In this document: positions 44,581 to 53,108 of the stretch, piece after piece | Numbering within the stretch: position 1 is the stretch's first letter | Layout: each line of letters begins with the position of its first letter | DNA from: Hyphomicrobium sp. D-2 | GTDB lineage: Bacteria > Pseudomonadota > Alphaproteobacteria > Rhizobiales > Hyphomicrobiaceae | Direction: 5' to 3' | Assembly: GCF_029872155.1 (NCBI RefSeq) | Contig: NZ_JARXLA010000003.1 | Coordinates: 124,001-188,000 of the forward strand | Length of the DNA: 64,000 nt | Position numbers and translations under genes: made by a program | The notes under the pieces: model-generated | What the model saw: the letters and a program-made list of their open reading frames with translations, nothing else | Told to the model about the DNA's origin: nothing | Databases searched by the model: none

Positions 44581-45998
44581 GGCGTGTGCCTCTGTGATGA
44601 CGATGCGCCATCGCTCGCCTGCCGCCCGAAAATATGGTCGAGCATGATCTGCTTCACGGCAGTCGCCTCACATGTGCCCGCGGGCAGAAGGTCCGCCCGC
44701 GACGACATGATTACCGGGCTGCGCGCTTCCGGCGTATCGGCGCGACCATGCGAGCCGCGCACCAGCGATGCATCCAGCGGAATCACGTCTAGCAACGATC
44801 TGAAGCCAAGCTTACGTTTCAACAGGCGCCACCCTACTGCAAGTTTCGGGGCTTTGATTGCCGGATCGAGAAACAGTTCGACCGGATCGTAGCCCGGCTT
44901 GCGGTGAATCTCCACGCAGCGGGCGAAATCCGGCGCGCGCGCGTCATCCAGCCAATAATAATACGTGAACCACGCGTCGGGTTCGCTGATGGCGACGAGT
45001 TCGCCCGAGCGCTCATGCGCCAGCCCGTTGGCGCGCTTTTCTTCCTCGCCCCAGACTTCGGCCACGCCATCCAGCTTCAGCAGCAGCGCGCGCACTTCAT
45101 CAATATGCGCAGGGTCTGGCACATACACATGCGCCACCTGATGATCGGCCACCGCGAATGCCCGCGACTGTGGCGGGTCAAGCAATTCGCCGCCCTGTTC
45201 CACGCGCACCGCTAGCAGCCCCGCTTCACGCAGCGCGCGGTTGATGTGCACGGGTTTGTTGACCGGCACGATGCCGTACTCGGATAGAACGATCACATCG
45301 CGGCCGGACGCAGCGGCCGCATCGATCAGGCTGCCCGCTACCGCATCGATCTCAGCCAGATCTTTGGCGATCGACGGATCGTCCGGGCCGACGCGCTGCA
45401 GGCAGTAATCGAGATGGGGCAGATAAACGAGCGTCAGCGTCGGATCGCTTAGCTCCATCACATGCAGCGACGCGTCCGCAATCCAGCGCGAGGACGCTAC
45501 CGTCGTCGCGGGGCCCCAGAATGAGAACAGCGGGAAGGGGCCGAGCTTTTCCGTCAGCTCATCGCGAAGCTGCGAAGGCTGCGCGTAGCAATCCGGCAGC
45601 TTGCGGCCATCGGCCTTGTAGATCGGGCGCGGCGTGACAGCGATGTCCGCGTCCGACGCCATATTGTACCACCAGAACATGTTGGCGCAGGTGAACGCGG
45701 GATCGAGCCGCTTGCCGGCATCCCACACGCGCTCGCCGCTCAGCAGGCGGTTGGACTGACGCCAGAGCCAGATTTCGTAAAGATCGCGGAAGAACCAGCC
45801 GTTCGCCACCGCGCCATGCCCGCCGGGCGGCAACCCGGTCAGGAACGTCGCCTGCGCGGAGCAGGTTACGGCGGGCGTCACAGTACGCAAGGGGCGCATT
45901 GCGCCCGCTTGCGCGAACCGTTTCAGGTTGGGTGTGTGATCGCCAATGAGTTCCGGCGTAAGGCCGACGATATTGAGAACCAGGAGAGACTGCATCAC
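44577..45998 (-). CDS. eboF: EboF-like alkaline-phosphatase-superfamily hydrolase
   Basis: The 473-residue protein belongs to the nucleotide pyrophosphatase/phosphodiesterase group. It opens with LVLNIVGLTPELIGDHTPNLKRFAQAGAM, then TPAVTCSAQATFLTGLPPGGHGAVANGW, LPHLDYCLQRVGPD and VIVLSEYGI, and HQVAHVYVPDP. These match the metal and nucleophile segments of the superfamily, but the first metal aspartate is Asn (LNIVG) and the usual S-D-H-G is S-E-Y-G. Such proteins are the F member of ebo clusters. No signal peptide is seen, so it is probably cytoplasmic. It overlaps idi and lies 25 bases after the cytochrome gene. Confidence 0.85.
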   Translation of the reverse strand: MMQSLLVLNIVGLTPELIGDHTPNLKRFAQAGAMRPLRTVTPAVTCSAQATFLTGLPPGGHGAVANGWFFRDLYEIWLWRQSNRLLSGERVWDAGKRLDPAFTCANMFWWYNMASDADIAVTPRPIYKADGRKLPDCYAQPSQLRDELTEKLGPFPLFSFWGPATTVASSRWIADASLHVMELSDPTLTLVYLPHLDYCLQRVGPDDPSIAKDLAEIDAVAGSLIDAAAASGRDVIVLSEYGIVPVNKPVHINRALREAGLLAVRVEQGGELLDPPQSRAFAVADHQVAHVYVPDPAHIDEVRALLLKLDGVAEVWGEEEKRANGLAHERSGELVAISEPDAWFTYYYWLDDARAPDFARCVEIHRKPGYDPVELFLDPAIKAPKLAVGWRLLKRKLGFRSLLDVIPLDASLVRGSHGRADTPEARSPVIMSSRADLLPAGTCEATAVKQIMLDHIFGRQASDGASSSQRHTP

Positions 45999-46023
45999 TG
46001 ACGATTGTTGCGGCTGAGCCGAC

Positions 46024-46476
46024 TCACTTCTTGAGCGTATTGATGAAGGCGATGATCTTCAGCATCTGATCCTGCGTCATGCCGCGCTTGGCGAACGGAC
46101 GCATGGCACCAGCGGCACCGGAGTGAATGATCTCGAACATGCCGACGTCTGTGTTGGCGCGCGGATTGACAACCGCGTCGTCGTTCAGCGCTGGGCCCAT
46201 GCCGCCTGAACCGTCCGGCTTATGACAGACCTGACAGTTGGCGTTGTAGAGCTTTTGACCGGCAGCAATTTCATCGGCGTTGCCGTTGTAAGGGTTTTCG
46301 CCCGTCTCATGGAATTTCTTCACGGCGTCCGTGAACTCTTCCCCCTTGATCGGATCCATGTCGATCGGGGAGTCGTCAAGCGCACTTTTGAACTCCACTG
46401 CAACTGCGGGAACAGTGGCAGCGAAGGCAAACGCAACAAACGCGGCAGCAGAAAGGTGGCGAAGTTTGACCGGCAT
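46024..46476 (-). CDS. Periplasmic cytochrome c of the cytochrome cL (MxaG/XoxG) type
   Basis: The 150-residue product has a signal peptide (LRHLSAAAFVAFAFAATVPAVAV) and one haem site, CQVCH (81-85). AVKKFHETGENPYNG before the haem and GMFEIIHSGAAGAMRPFAKRGMTQDQMLKIIAFI after it line up with the MxaG of this same window (AVKQFLETGVNPYNE; GLFETIYGGAQGMMGPH). It is therefore a cL-like paralogue, shorter than MxaG. Such cytochromes accept electrons from PQQ dehydrogenases. The next gene upstream on the same strand encodes a PQQ-sugar-dehydrogenase-like protein, a natural partner. Confidence 0.88.
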   Translation of the reverse strand: MPVKLRHLSAAAFVAFAFAATVPAVAVEFKSALDDSPIDMDPIKGEEFTDAVKKFHETGENPYNGNADEIAAGQKLYNANCQVCHKPDGSGGMGPALNDDAVVNPRANTDVGMFEIIHSGAAGAMRPFAKRGMTQDQMLKIIAFINTLKK

Positions 46477-46786
46477 GGAGGCGGAACTTTCCTAAAGTGC
46501 GCCCGGGATCGGTGCACGTTCAAGATAGAGTGCGCCCAGGAAACTGAAGGCCAATTGCGTGGCCGATTGCCTGGGTTGAGCACACTTCACAGTGCAGCCG
46601 CGGAATAGGTGGCACCCGTTTTCCGAACAGAAGCACAATCGATTAAAACCACTGCAATCACCAAGTGTCATGCCGTGGTCTTGAGGTTCAGATGTGGGGG
46701 CAGGGCCCAGACTCTACAAGCATAGCTTTCTGCAAGCATCAGCTCTTCAAGCAATAGGCCCTGCCGCCGAAGCGATCGGCTAGCGA
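46477..46786 (-). other. Intergenic region upstream of the cytochrome gene
   Basis: The 310 bases contain no gene I can support. GGCAGGGCC (46699-46707) and GGCCCTGCC (46757-46765) are perfect complements separated by 49 bases and lie just after the stop of the PQQ-dehydrogenase-like gene. They may end or protect its transcript. The rest should contain the cytochrome promoter. Confidence 0.45.
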
Positions 46787-48205
46787 TTACTTCTTCGTCT
46801 TGGCGACTTCGGCGCCGGCAGGCACCTTGTCAGCAGCTACGACACGCCACAGAGCGCCCGGCGGGTTAGCCAGCGGGCCCTTGTCGTCCGTGTAGAAGCA
46901 GTCGCAGTTCACAGCCAGAACGGTGCCGTCTTCGTCGACGTTACCGGAGGTGAACTGCAGCGAGGTCTGCAGCAGTTCCTGGATCTGCCACTTCTTGCCA
47001 TCCCAGCCAGTGCCGAACACGCGGCCCGAGCACCAGTCACCGGTCAGGTACACGTTGTTCATGCCGGCATAGTTGGCAACGCCAAGACCCTGAACCGAGC
47101 AACCCCAGCCGTCCTTCAGCTTCTCTGCACCCGGATATGGCTCCTGATGCGGATATTCTGCGACGGGCAGCGTGCCAACGATCGGGCACTTGTCATCAGG
47201 ACCCAGCGACGGGTGACAGTGCGTGCCCATGTTGAACTTCCAGCCGTAGTTCTGGCCACCCTTGCTGTCTGCAGGCTGCCAGTTGATCTCTTCCCAGTGG
47301 TTCTGACCAACTTCAGCGATGAACAGCGCGCCCGTCTTCTTGTCGAAGTCGAGCGAGTAGGGGTTGCGCAGACCGTAGGCCCAGATCTCAGGGCGTGCGC
47401 CCATGTGAATCTTGGAGAAGCCTTCTTCGGTGATGCCGAACAGGGCCATCATGCGGTCCTGATAGGCCTTCGCGAATGGGTTGGTCGGCGGGATAGAGTA
47501 GGCAACATCGTCAGGCGTGTTGATGTCGATGCGCAGGATCTTGCCCCACAGCACCTTGGTGTCCTGACCGGCGTTGAGGGGGTCGCCCTCCCAGCCAGCG
47601 TCACCCTTGCCGATGTAGAGATAGCCATCGGGACCGAACGCAATGCCACCGCCGTAGTGGTTATAGTACGGCTGCGGGATGTTCATGATCACCTTGACCG
47701 ACTTGTTGGCCTGTTCGACCGTCACTTCGTCGGGGCTGCTGGGATCAACAGTGTAGCGGGCGATGATGTGCGCGCCATTGAACGGCAAGGACGAATAGCT
47801 CACGAAGAAGTGGCCATTTTCCTTGAAGTTCGGGTGGAACGCCACGGACCAGAGGCCCTGCTCAACGAAGCCCGTCTGGACTTCCGAGCCGAGAGGCGTG
47901 TTCTTGGTCAGGTCGAGGAACGGAGCTTCAAGAGTCTTGCCGTCCTTGACGACTTTGATCTTGCCGACGCGTTCGACGACGAAGATACGACCCGAACCGT
48001 CAAATGCCGAAGCGACGCCAACAGGATCGTTGAAACCATCAGCAACCTTGACGAGGGCGATCTTCGGATCACCTGGAAGCTTTCCAGGCGGCCGTGCGAC
48101 CTGCGATGGCTCTGTCGGCACAGTCTGGGCGACCGCAGCGGTCGTTCCCAGTGCTCCAACGAGGGCCATGCCCATCGAAGCGGCATGCAGCAACCGCATT
48201 CTCAT
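46787..48205 (-). CDS. Secreted PQQ-dependent sugar dehydrogenase-like protein
   Basis: I chose the ATG at 48205 because GGGAGA lies nine bases upstream; the open frame continues to 48289 without such support. The 472-residue product has a signal peptide (MRLLHAASMGMALVGALGTTAAVAQ) and a six-bladed propeller of the soluble glucose/aldose dehydrogenase family (GSDH). VADGFNDPVGVASAFDGSGRIFVVERVGKIKVV, YNHYGGGIAFGPDGYLYIGKGDAG, RPEIWAYGLRNPYSLDFD and GGQNYGWKFNMGTHCHP are family segments. The codon use is strongly biased to C-ending codons, as in mxaF, suggesting high expression. The substrate is unknown; sugar oxidation is only the family default. Confidence 0.85.
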   Translation of the reverse strand: MRMRLLHAASMGMALVGALGTTAAVAQTVPTEPSQVARPPGKLPGDPKIALVKVADGFNDPVGVASAFDGSGRIFVVERVGKIKVVKDGKTLEAPFLDLTKNTPLGSEVQTGFVEQGLWSVAFHPNFKENGHFFVSYSSLPFNGAHIIARYTVDPSSPDEVTVEQANKSVKVIMNIPQPYYNHYGGGIAFGPDGYLYIGKGDAGWEGDPLNAGQDTKVLWGKILRIDINTPDDVAYSIPPTNPFAKAYQDRMMALFGITEEGFSKIHMGARPEIWAYGLRNPYSLDFDKKTGALFIAEVGQNHWEEINWQPADSKGGQNYGWKFNMGTHCHPSLGPDDKCPIVGTLPVAEYPHQEPYPGAEKLKDGWGCSVQGLGVANYAGMNNVYLTGDWCSGRVFGTGWDGKKWQIQELLQTSLQFTSGNVDEDGTVLAVNCDCFYTDDKGPLANPPGALWRVVAADKVPAGAEVAKTKK

Positions 48206-48707
48206 AGAGCGTTCTCCCATTTCATAAGTCTCTGAAAGTCGCCCTGCGATCGGATGTCTTCGATCTGTCGCGTAGCGACCATTTTTCACGTTGCGAACGA
48301 AATCGCATCCAATTACTCAGCTAACCGAGTGTTTGTGGAGCGCCTCGCCACGCAAGCCGAACGCTAGTGAATGAATGTCACTGCGGCAATGGACCCCCTC
48401 ACGAATTGCACAAATTGACCTCGTTTTGGCTGACGAGGTAAGCATTTTTGCTGTTTATTCCTTCGATTTTTTCCAAACATTGAAACAGTCCAACGCGTGC
48501 ACCGTGGCCACGCGCGAAAAGATGAAGCAAAACCGTTGCTTGCCCCTGGCAAACCGCGCATGATTAAGGCCGGTTGCTTCCGTCTTTGTACCGCGCAGAC
48601 ACGAATGCTGGCGCTGTCCAAGATGCGAGAAGTAAAGCCAGCCCGGTTTGTTTCTGGGTCAAAAATACCACTGCAAATGCAGGGTGTTGGAAGGGGAAGC
48701 GGCGAAA
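48206..48707 (+). other. Divergent promoter region between the PQQ-dehydrogenase-like gene and eboD
   Basis: About 500 bases hold no convincing gene. ACCTCGT (48418-48424) and ACGAGGT (48433-48439) form an inverted repeat, followed by an AT-rich stretch (48440-48470) that could be a promoter. Both arms of the ebo locus (minus-strand redox genes and plus-strand eboDECAB) probably start here. Confidence 0.45.
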
Positions 48708-49922
48708 GTGGTTTCATCGGTCAGCGATGCACTAGCGAAAATCGAATGCACCGGCGAAGAGCGGGCTTTCGTTCAGCGCTTCACGGTGCCATACGAGTTT
48801 CCGGTCTATTTCACGCGGGATCTATTTTCGGAAGGAAATCAGATCCTTGCCGAATCCATCGAACGATCGGGTTCCGGTTCGCGGCGGCGCACAATATTTT
48901 TTATCGACGAAGGCCTCGTGCGCGAGATGCCCGATCTCAAGCGGCGCATCGCAGCCTATGCTGCTGCGCATGCCGATGCGATGGAATTGGTCGGGCCGCC
49001 GGAGCTCGTTCCGGGCGGAGAGCAATGCAAGAACGATCCCGCGCTGGTTGAGCGCCTGCAGCGCCTGCTCGTGAGCTACAAGATGGATCGCCATGCCTAC
49101 GTGGTCGGCATCGGCGGCGGCGCGTTGCTGGATCTGATTGGCTATGTGGCCGCAACAACCCATCGCGGCATCCGGCACATTCGCGTTCCTACCACGGTTC
49201 TGGCGCAGAACGATTCCGGCGTCGGTGTGAAGAATGGCGTCAACGCGTTCGGCTTCAAGAATATGCTGGGCACGTTTGTGCCGCCCGCTGCCGTCATCAA
49301 CGATTCAGCCTTCATTGATGTGCTGCCAGGACGCGACAAGCGCGCCGGCATGGCCGAAGCGGTAAAGGTGGCATTGATCCGCGACGGCGCATTCTTCGAC
49401 TGGCTTGAAGAGAAGGCCGAGGCGCTGGCGCTATTCACCTCTGAACCGCTCGACCGTCTGATCCGCCATTGCGCGCTGCTGCACATGCGGCAGATCTCCG
49501 GTGGAGGCGATCCGTTTGAGCGCGGTAGCGGCAGGCCGCTGGATTTCGGTCATTGGTCCGCGCACAAGCTGGAGGCGCTGTCCAACTATGATCTGCGCCA
49601 CGGTGAGGCGGTTGCCATCGGTGTCGCCATTGATACGCGTTATTCCGTTCTGGCGGGCCTGATGCCTCCGGGCGGAGACGAGCGCGTCCGGGCGCTGCTG
49701 GAACGGCTGGGCTTCAATCTGTGGCATCCGTCCTGCGATATGCGCAACGATGCGGGCAAGCGCCTGCTGTTGGCGGGTCTTGAAGAGTTCCGCGAGCATC
49801 TGGGCGGTCAGCTCACCATCACACTGTTGAATGATCTCGGCATCAGCGTGGATGTGCATGAAATGGACCACGCGCTGATCGATGAAGCGATCGAATGGCT
49901 ACGTCCACAGGACGGTAATTGA
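48708..49922 (+). CDS. eboD: EboD-like 3-dehydroquinate synthase homologue
   Basis: I chose the GTG at 48708 (VVSSVSDALAKIECTGEERAF) because AGGGGA sits ten bases upstream; the frame is open to 48648. The 404-residue product has the sugar-phosphate cyclase fold: GIGGGALLDLIGYVAATTHRG is the NAD-binding glycine loop, VPTTVLAQNDSGVGVKNGVNAFGFKNMLGTF the substrate loop, and HWSAHKLEALS and LRHGEAVAIGV carry metal-binding histidines. It is longer than AroB and lies in an ebo operon, so it probably cyclises a sugar phosphate other than DAHP. The stop overlaps the next start. Confidence 0.9.
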   Translation: MVSSVSDALAKIECTGEERAFVQRFTVPYEFPVYFTRDLFSEGNQILAESIERSGSGSRRRTIFFIDEGLVREMPDLKRRIAAYAAAHADAMELVGPPELVPGGEQCKNDPALVERLQRLLVSYKMDRHAYVVGIGGGALLDLIGYVAATTHRGIRHIRVPTTVLAQNDSGVGVKNGVNAFGFKNMLGTFVPPAAVINDSAFIDVLPGRDKRAGMAEAVKVALIRDGAFFDWLEEKAEALALFTSEPLDRLIRHCALLHMRQISGGGDPFERGSGRPLDFGHWSAHKLEALSNYDLRHGEAVAIGVAIDTRYSVLAGLMPPGGDERVRALLERLGFNLWHPSCDMRNDAGKRLLLAGLEEFREHLGGQLTITLLNDLGISVDVHEMDHALIDEAIEWLRPQDGN

Positions 49923-51124
49923 TGCGGCTGTCGCTGCCCGGTACGCCACACCTCACCTATTGCACCAACATCCACGCCGGTGAGACCTGGGAGGAAATCT
50001 ATGCCGCGCTCCGTCGCAATCTGCCGGCGGTCAAGCAGCAGGTTTCTCCCGATGCACCGATGGGTGTCGGCTTGCGGCTTTCGGCAGCCGCGGTCGATGA
50101 TCTCGCTGATCCCGAACGGTTGCGGGAATTAAAGGCGTTTCTGGATGCCGCCGGCTTCTACGTCTTCACCGTCAACGCGTTTCCCTACGGCACCTTCCAC
50201 GCCACGCGCGTGAAAGAGCAGGTCTATGAGCCCGACTGGCGCACGCAGGAACGTCTGCGCTTCACCGATGCGGCGGCGTACATTTTGAGCGTGCTGCTGC
50301 CCGACGGAATGGCTGGCAGCATCAGCACCGTGCCGGGCGGCTTCAAGCCCGCTATCGCAACCGAACCCGACATCGCCGCTATCGTCGATAACCTGATCGC
50401 TTGCGCCGCGCAGCTTCACGCGTTGAGCGAAGCGACCGGCAAGCACATCAGCCTGGCGCTTGAGCCCGAACCGCACTGCTTCCTTGAGACAACCGACGAG
50501 GCGATCGCGTTCTTCAACGGTCGGGTGTTTGCGCCTGCCGCCGTAAAAGCTTTCGCGCATGCCGCCAACATCGACGACCTCATGGTGGCTGAGCAGCGTC
50601 TGCGGCAGCATCTGGGCGTCTGTTTTGATGTCTGTCATGCCGCTGTCGAGTTCGAAGATCCCGTCGCCAGCATGGCGCGCCTGCGCGAGGCCGGCATCGC
50701 CGTGCCGAAAATCCAGCTCAGCGCTGCGCTGCGCGTTCCCACGCCCGACGCGGAGGCAGCGCGGCTTCTGCTGGCGTTCGACGATGGCGTCTATCTGCAT
50801 CAGACCGTGGCCCAACGTGGTGGCGAGCTGACCCGCTACCTCGATCTGCCCGAGGCAATCGCCGCGCTCGATGGCAGTGCACAAGCCACGGAATGGCGCG
50901 TGCATTGCCATGTGCCGTTGTTCTGGCAGGCGTCGGGCGTGCTGCAATCGACCCACGCGCCGCTGATCGATCTGCTGGCTGCATGCAGGGAAAGCGCACT
51001 CGCGCCTCACCTCGAAGTTGAAACCTACACCTGGGATGTGCTGCCCACCGATCTGCGGGCTGGCGACATCAGCAACGATATCGCGCGGGAGCTGCAATGG
51101 GTTCGCGAGCAACTGGGCGCATAG
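49922..51124 (+). CDS. eboE: EboE-like TIM-barrel protein (xylose isomerase/AP endonuclease fold)
   Basis: The 400-residue product starts MRLSLPGTPHLTYCTNIHAGETWEEIYAALRRNLPAVKQQV, a typical EboE opening. The ATG at 49922 shares one base with the eboD stop (TGATG). Candidate metal ligands are in LALEPEPHCFLETTDE, CFDVCHAAVEFED and VHCHVPLFW. Isomerase or epimerase activity on a sugar-like substrate is likely from the fold; no reaction has been shown that I know of. It overlaps eboC by 28 bases. Confidence 0.88.
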   Translation: MRLSLPGTPHLTYCTNIHAGETWEEIYAALRRNLPAVKQQVSPDAPMGVGLRLSAAAVDDLADPERLRELKAFLDAAGFYVFTVNAFPYGTFHATRVKEQVYEPDWRTQERLRFTDAAAYILSVLLPDGMAGSISTVPGGFKPAIATEPDIAAIVDNLIACAAQLHALSEATGKHISLALEPEPHCFLETTDEAIAFFNGRVFAPAAVKAFAHAANIDDLMVAEQRLRQHLGVCFDVCHAAVEFEDPVASMARLREAGIAVPKIQLSAALRVPTPDAEAARLLLAFDDGVYLHQTVAQRGGELTRYLDLPEAIAALDGSAQATEWRVHCHVPLFWQASGVLQSTHAPLIDLLAACRESALAPHLEVETYTWDVLPTDLRAGDISNDIARELQWVREQLGA

Positions 51125-51969
51125 GCCCATGGCGCACTGCGCTGCTGCTGGGGCGCGTTTCCAACCTGCCGACGGTGTGGAGCAACGTGATCGCCGCCAG
51201 TGCGCTGGCCGGCGGCGGCGCACTGCTATCCACGGCCGTCACCGCGTTGGCCATTTCGCTGATGTACGTCGGCGGCATGTATCTCAACGATGCCTTTGAT
51301 CGCGAGATCGATGCGCGTGAACGTCCCGAACGTCCCATCCCCTCTGGCAGTATCGCGCCGGAGCTGGTGTTTGCGGTCGGCGCGGCTTTGCTGGTCCTCG
51401 GCATCGTGCTGCTGGCATTTGAGCGCGAGGAGGCGGGCCTTGCGGGGCTTGCGCTGGGCGGTGCCATCATCCTTTACAACTGGCATCACAAGGGCAATCC
51501 GGTTGCGCCGTTCGTGATGGGACTATGCCGCGCGCTGGTTTATGTCGCCGCGGGGCTGGTGGTGTTCCCGGACGTGCAGTTCGATGTGCTCGTTCCGGCC
51601 GCCGCCGTGCTGGCTTACGTTGCCGGGCTCACGTTCACGGCGCGGATGGAAAACGTTGATCGTGTCACGAGCCTGTGGCCGCTTTCGCTGCTGGCGGCGC
51701 CTGTTATTGTTGCGGCCGTCGCCGGAGCATTCTCGCCGCTCGCATTGCTGATCTATGTCATGCTTGCGGCGGTCGGCTGGCGTGTTGCAACGCTTCTGCG
51801 GCGGCGCGCTACGGGTGACGTATCGCAGGCGGTCGCATTGCTTATTGCAGCAATTTCGCTGGTTGATGCACTATTCGCGACCACGACGGGCGTGCATTAT
51901 GCGGCGATCGCATGCCTCCTTTGTTTCGGGCTCACGCTGGTTCTGCAACGGTTCGTACCCGCGACCTAG
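51097..51969 (+). CDS. eboC: EboC-like UbiA-family prenyltransferase
   Basis: The 290-residue membrane protein has about eight to nine hydrophobic segments and the UbiA aspartate motif in NDAFDREIDARERPERPIPSG. The second acidic motif is not obvious; the region reads ARMENVDRVTS, so the polar acceptor may be unusual. GGGAG lies upstream of the ATG, inside the end of eboE. UbiA enzymes attach prenyl chains to aromatic or sugar acceptors at the membrane, and idi in the opposite arm of the locus could supply the precursor. In Nostoc the ebo cluster is needed to bring a scytonemin precursor to the periplasm. Confidence 0.9.
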   Translation: MGSRATGRIGPWRTALLLGRVSNLPTVWSNVIAASALAGGGALLSTAVTALAISLMYVGGMYLNDAFDREIDARERPERPIPSGSIAPELVFAVGAALLVLGIVLLAFEREEAGLAGLALGGAIILYNWHHKGNPVAPFVMGLCRALVYVAAGLVVFPDVQFDVLVPAAAVLAYVAGLTFTARMENVDRVTSLWPLSLLAAPVIVAAVAGAFSPLALLIYVMLAAVGWRVATLLRRRATGDVSQAVALLIAAISLVDALFATTTGVHYAAIACLLCFGLTLVLQRFVPAT

Positions 51970-52093
51970 ACCATTGCTGCTTTGGACCCTACATCCGAAA
52001 CGGTGCAACATCGGTCTCATGCAAGGCGGCAGTGCATCGCGATTGCGGAAACACGCGATCGCTCCGGAATACGCGAGCGGGGGAAGCTGAACG

Positions 52094-53017
52094 ATGCAGG
52101 ATGGATCTGAAATCGCAACCCGGATGGGCTTGCTGCGCGGATGGCTAACTGCGCGCGTCAGTCCGGAAGCGCTCCAGTGGCTGGATGATCAGGCCGCAAA
52201 AATCGCAGCCGCTCCCGATGCGCCCGTGCTCACCATGTCGATCGGGCTGGCGCCGCGTAAGGTCGGTAAAGCGCCGCTTGATCTGACAGCACAGGAATTG
52301 GCAGTCGCTGCAGCGGTGCGGCCGGGCTTCAATGCGCGCGACTGGTCGGCTGATCAGGCGGCCCGGGTTTTCCTGCTGCTGGCGAGCGCTGATTCATCGG
52401 CGGGCGCAGAAGGCTTCGCTGCGCGGCTTGATCGCCTGTTCCGCTCCGGCGAAATCGGTGAGCAGCTCGCGTTGCTGCGCGGCCTGCCGCTGTATCCGCG
52501 CGCGGAAGCAAATCTTGCGACGGCAGGTGAGGGCATTCGCTCCGCTGTGCAGCCAATCTTCGAAGCCGTTGCGCACAACAGCCCTTATCCCGCCGAGCAG
52601 TTCAGCGAGGCGATGTGGAACCAGATGGTTGTGAAGACGCTCTTCATCAACAGCACACTGGTTCCCATCGTGAAGCTGGACGAGCGCCGCAACGCTGATC
52701 TGGCGCGCATGCTGGTCGACTATGCGCACGAGCGCTGGGCGGCGGGCCGCGTTGTCAGTCCCGAGCTGTGGCGTTGTGTTGGGCCGTTTGCCGGCAATCG
52801 CTATCTGGACGATCTGGCTAGGGTGTTCCGATCCGCGGATCGGGACGAGCATCGCGCGGGTGCGCTGGCTTTGTTTGAATGCGCGACGCCCGAAGCACTT
52901 GCACTGCTTGATGCTGACGGACCGCTGACCGCATCGATCCGTTCTGGCGAATTGACCTGGGATCGGCTGTATGATGCCGGCATCGCCAAGCTATCCGATC
53001 ATCCCAGCCTGCCCTGA
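52094..53017 (+). CDS. eboA: EboA-like protein
   Basis: The 307-residue soluble protein has no signal peptide or membrane helix and is rich in alpha-helix-forming residues. VAAAVRPGFNARDWSADQAARVFLLL, AEQFSEAMWNQMVVKTLFINSTLVPIVKLDERRNADLARMLVDYAHERWAAGR and WRCVGPF are features I associate with EboA proteins. No catalytic motif is evident and its function is unknown. GGGGGAAG lies about eight bases upstream of the ATG. It follows eboC after 124 bases and precedes eboB in the same direction. Confidence 0.82.
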   Translation: MQDGSEIATRMGLLRGWLTARVSPEALQWLDDQAAKIAAAPDAPVLTMSIGLAPRKVGKAPLDLTAQELAVAAAVRPGFNARDWSADQAARVFLLLASADSSAGAEGFAARLDRLFRSGEIGEQLALLRGLPLYPRAEANLATAGEGIRSAVQPIFEAVAHNSPYPAEQFSEAMWNQMVVKTLFINSTLVPIVKLDERRNADLARMLVDYAHERWAAGRVVSPELWRCVGPFAGNRYLDDLARVFRSADRDEHRAGALALFECATPEALALLDADGPLTASIRSGELTWDRLYDAGIAKLSDHPSLP

Positions 53018-53108
53018 AGCGGATAATATCACAAACAGCATGTGTCGGCGCTGCGCATCTGATACGATGTTCGTCGAGCAGGCATGAAAGAACAGGACGG
53101 AATTTCCG

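Noticed and set aside
48708-49922. Housekeeping AroB (3-dehydroquinate synthase)
   Set aside because: It is longer than AroB, has no aroK neighbour and sits in an ebo operon, so EboD fits better.
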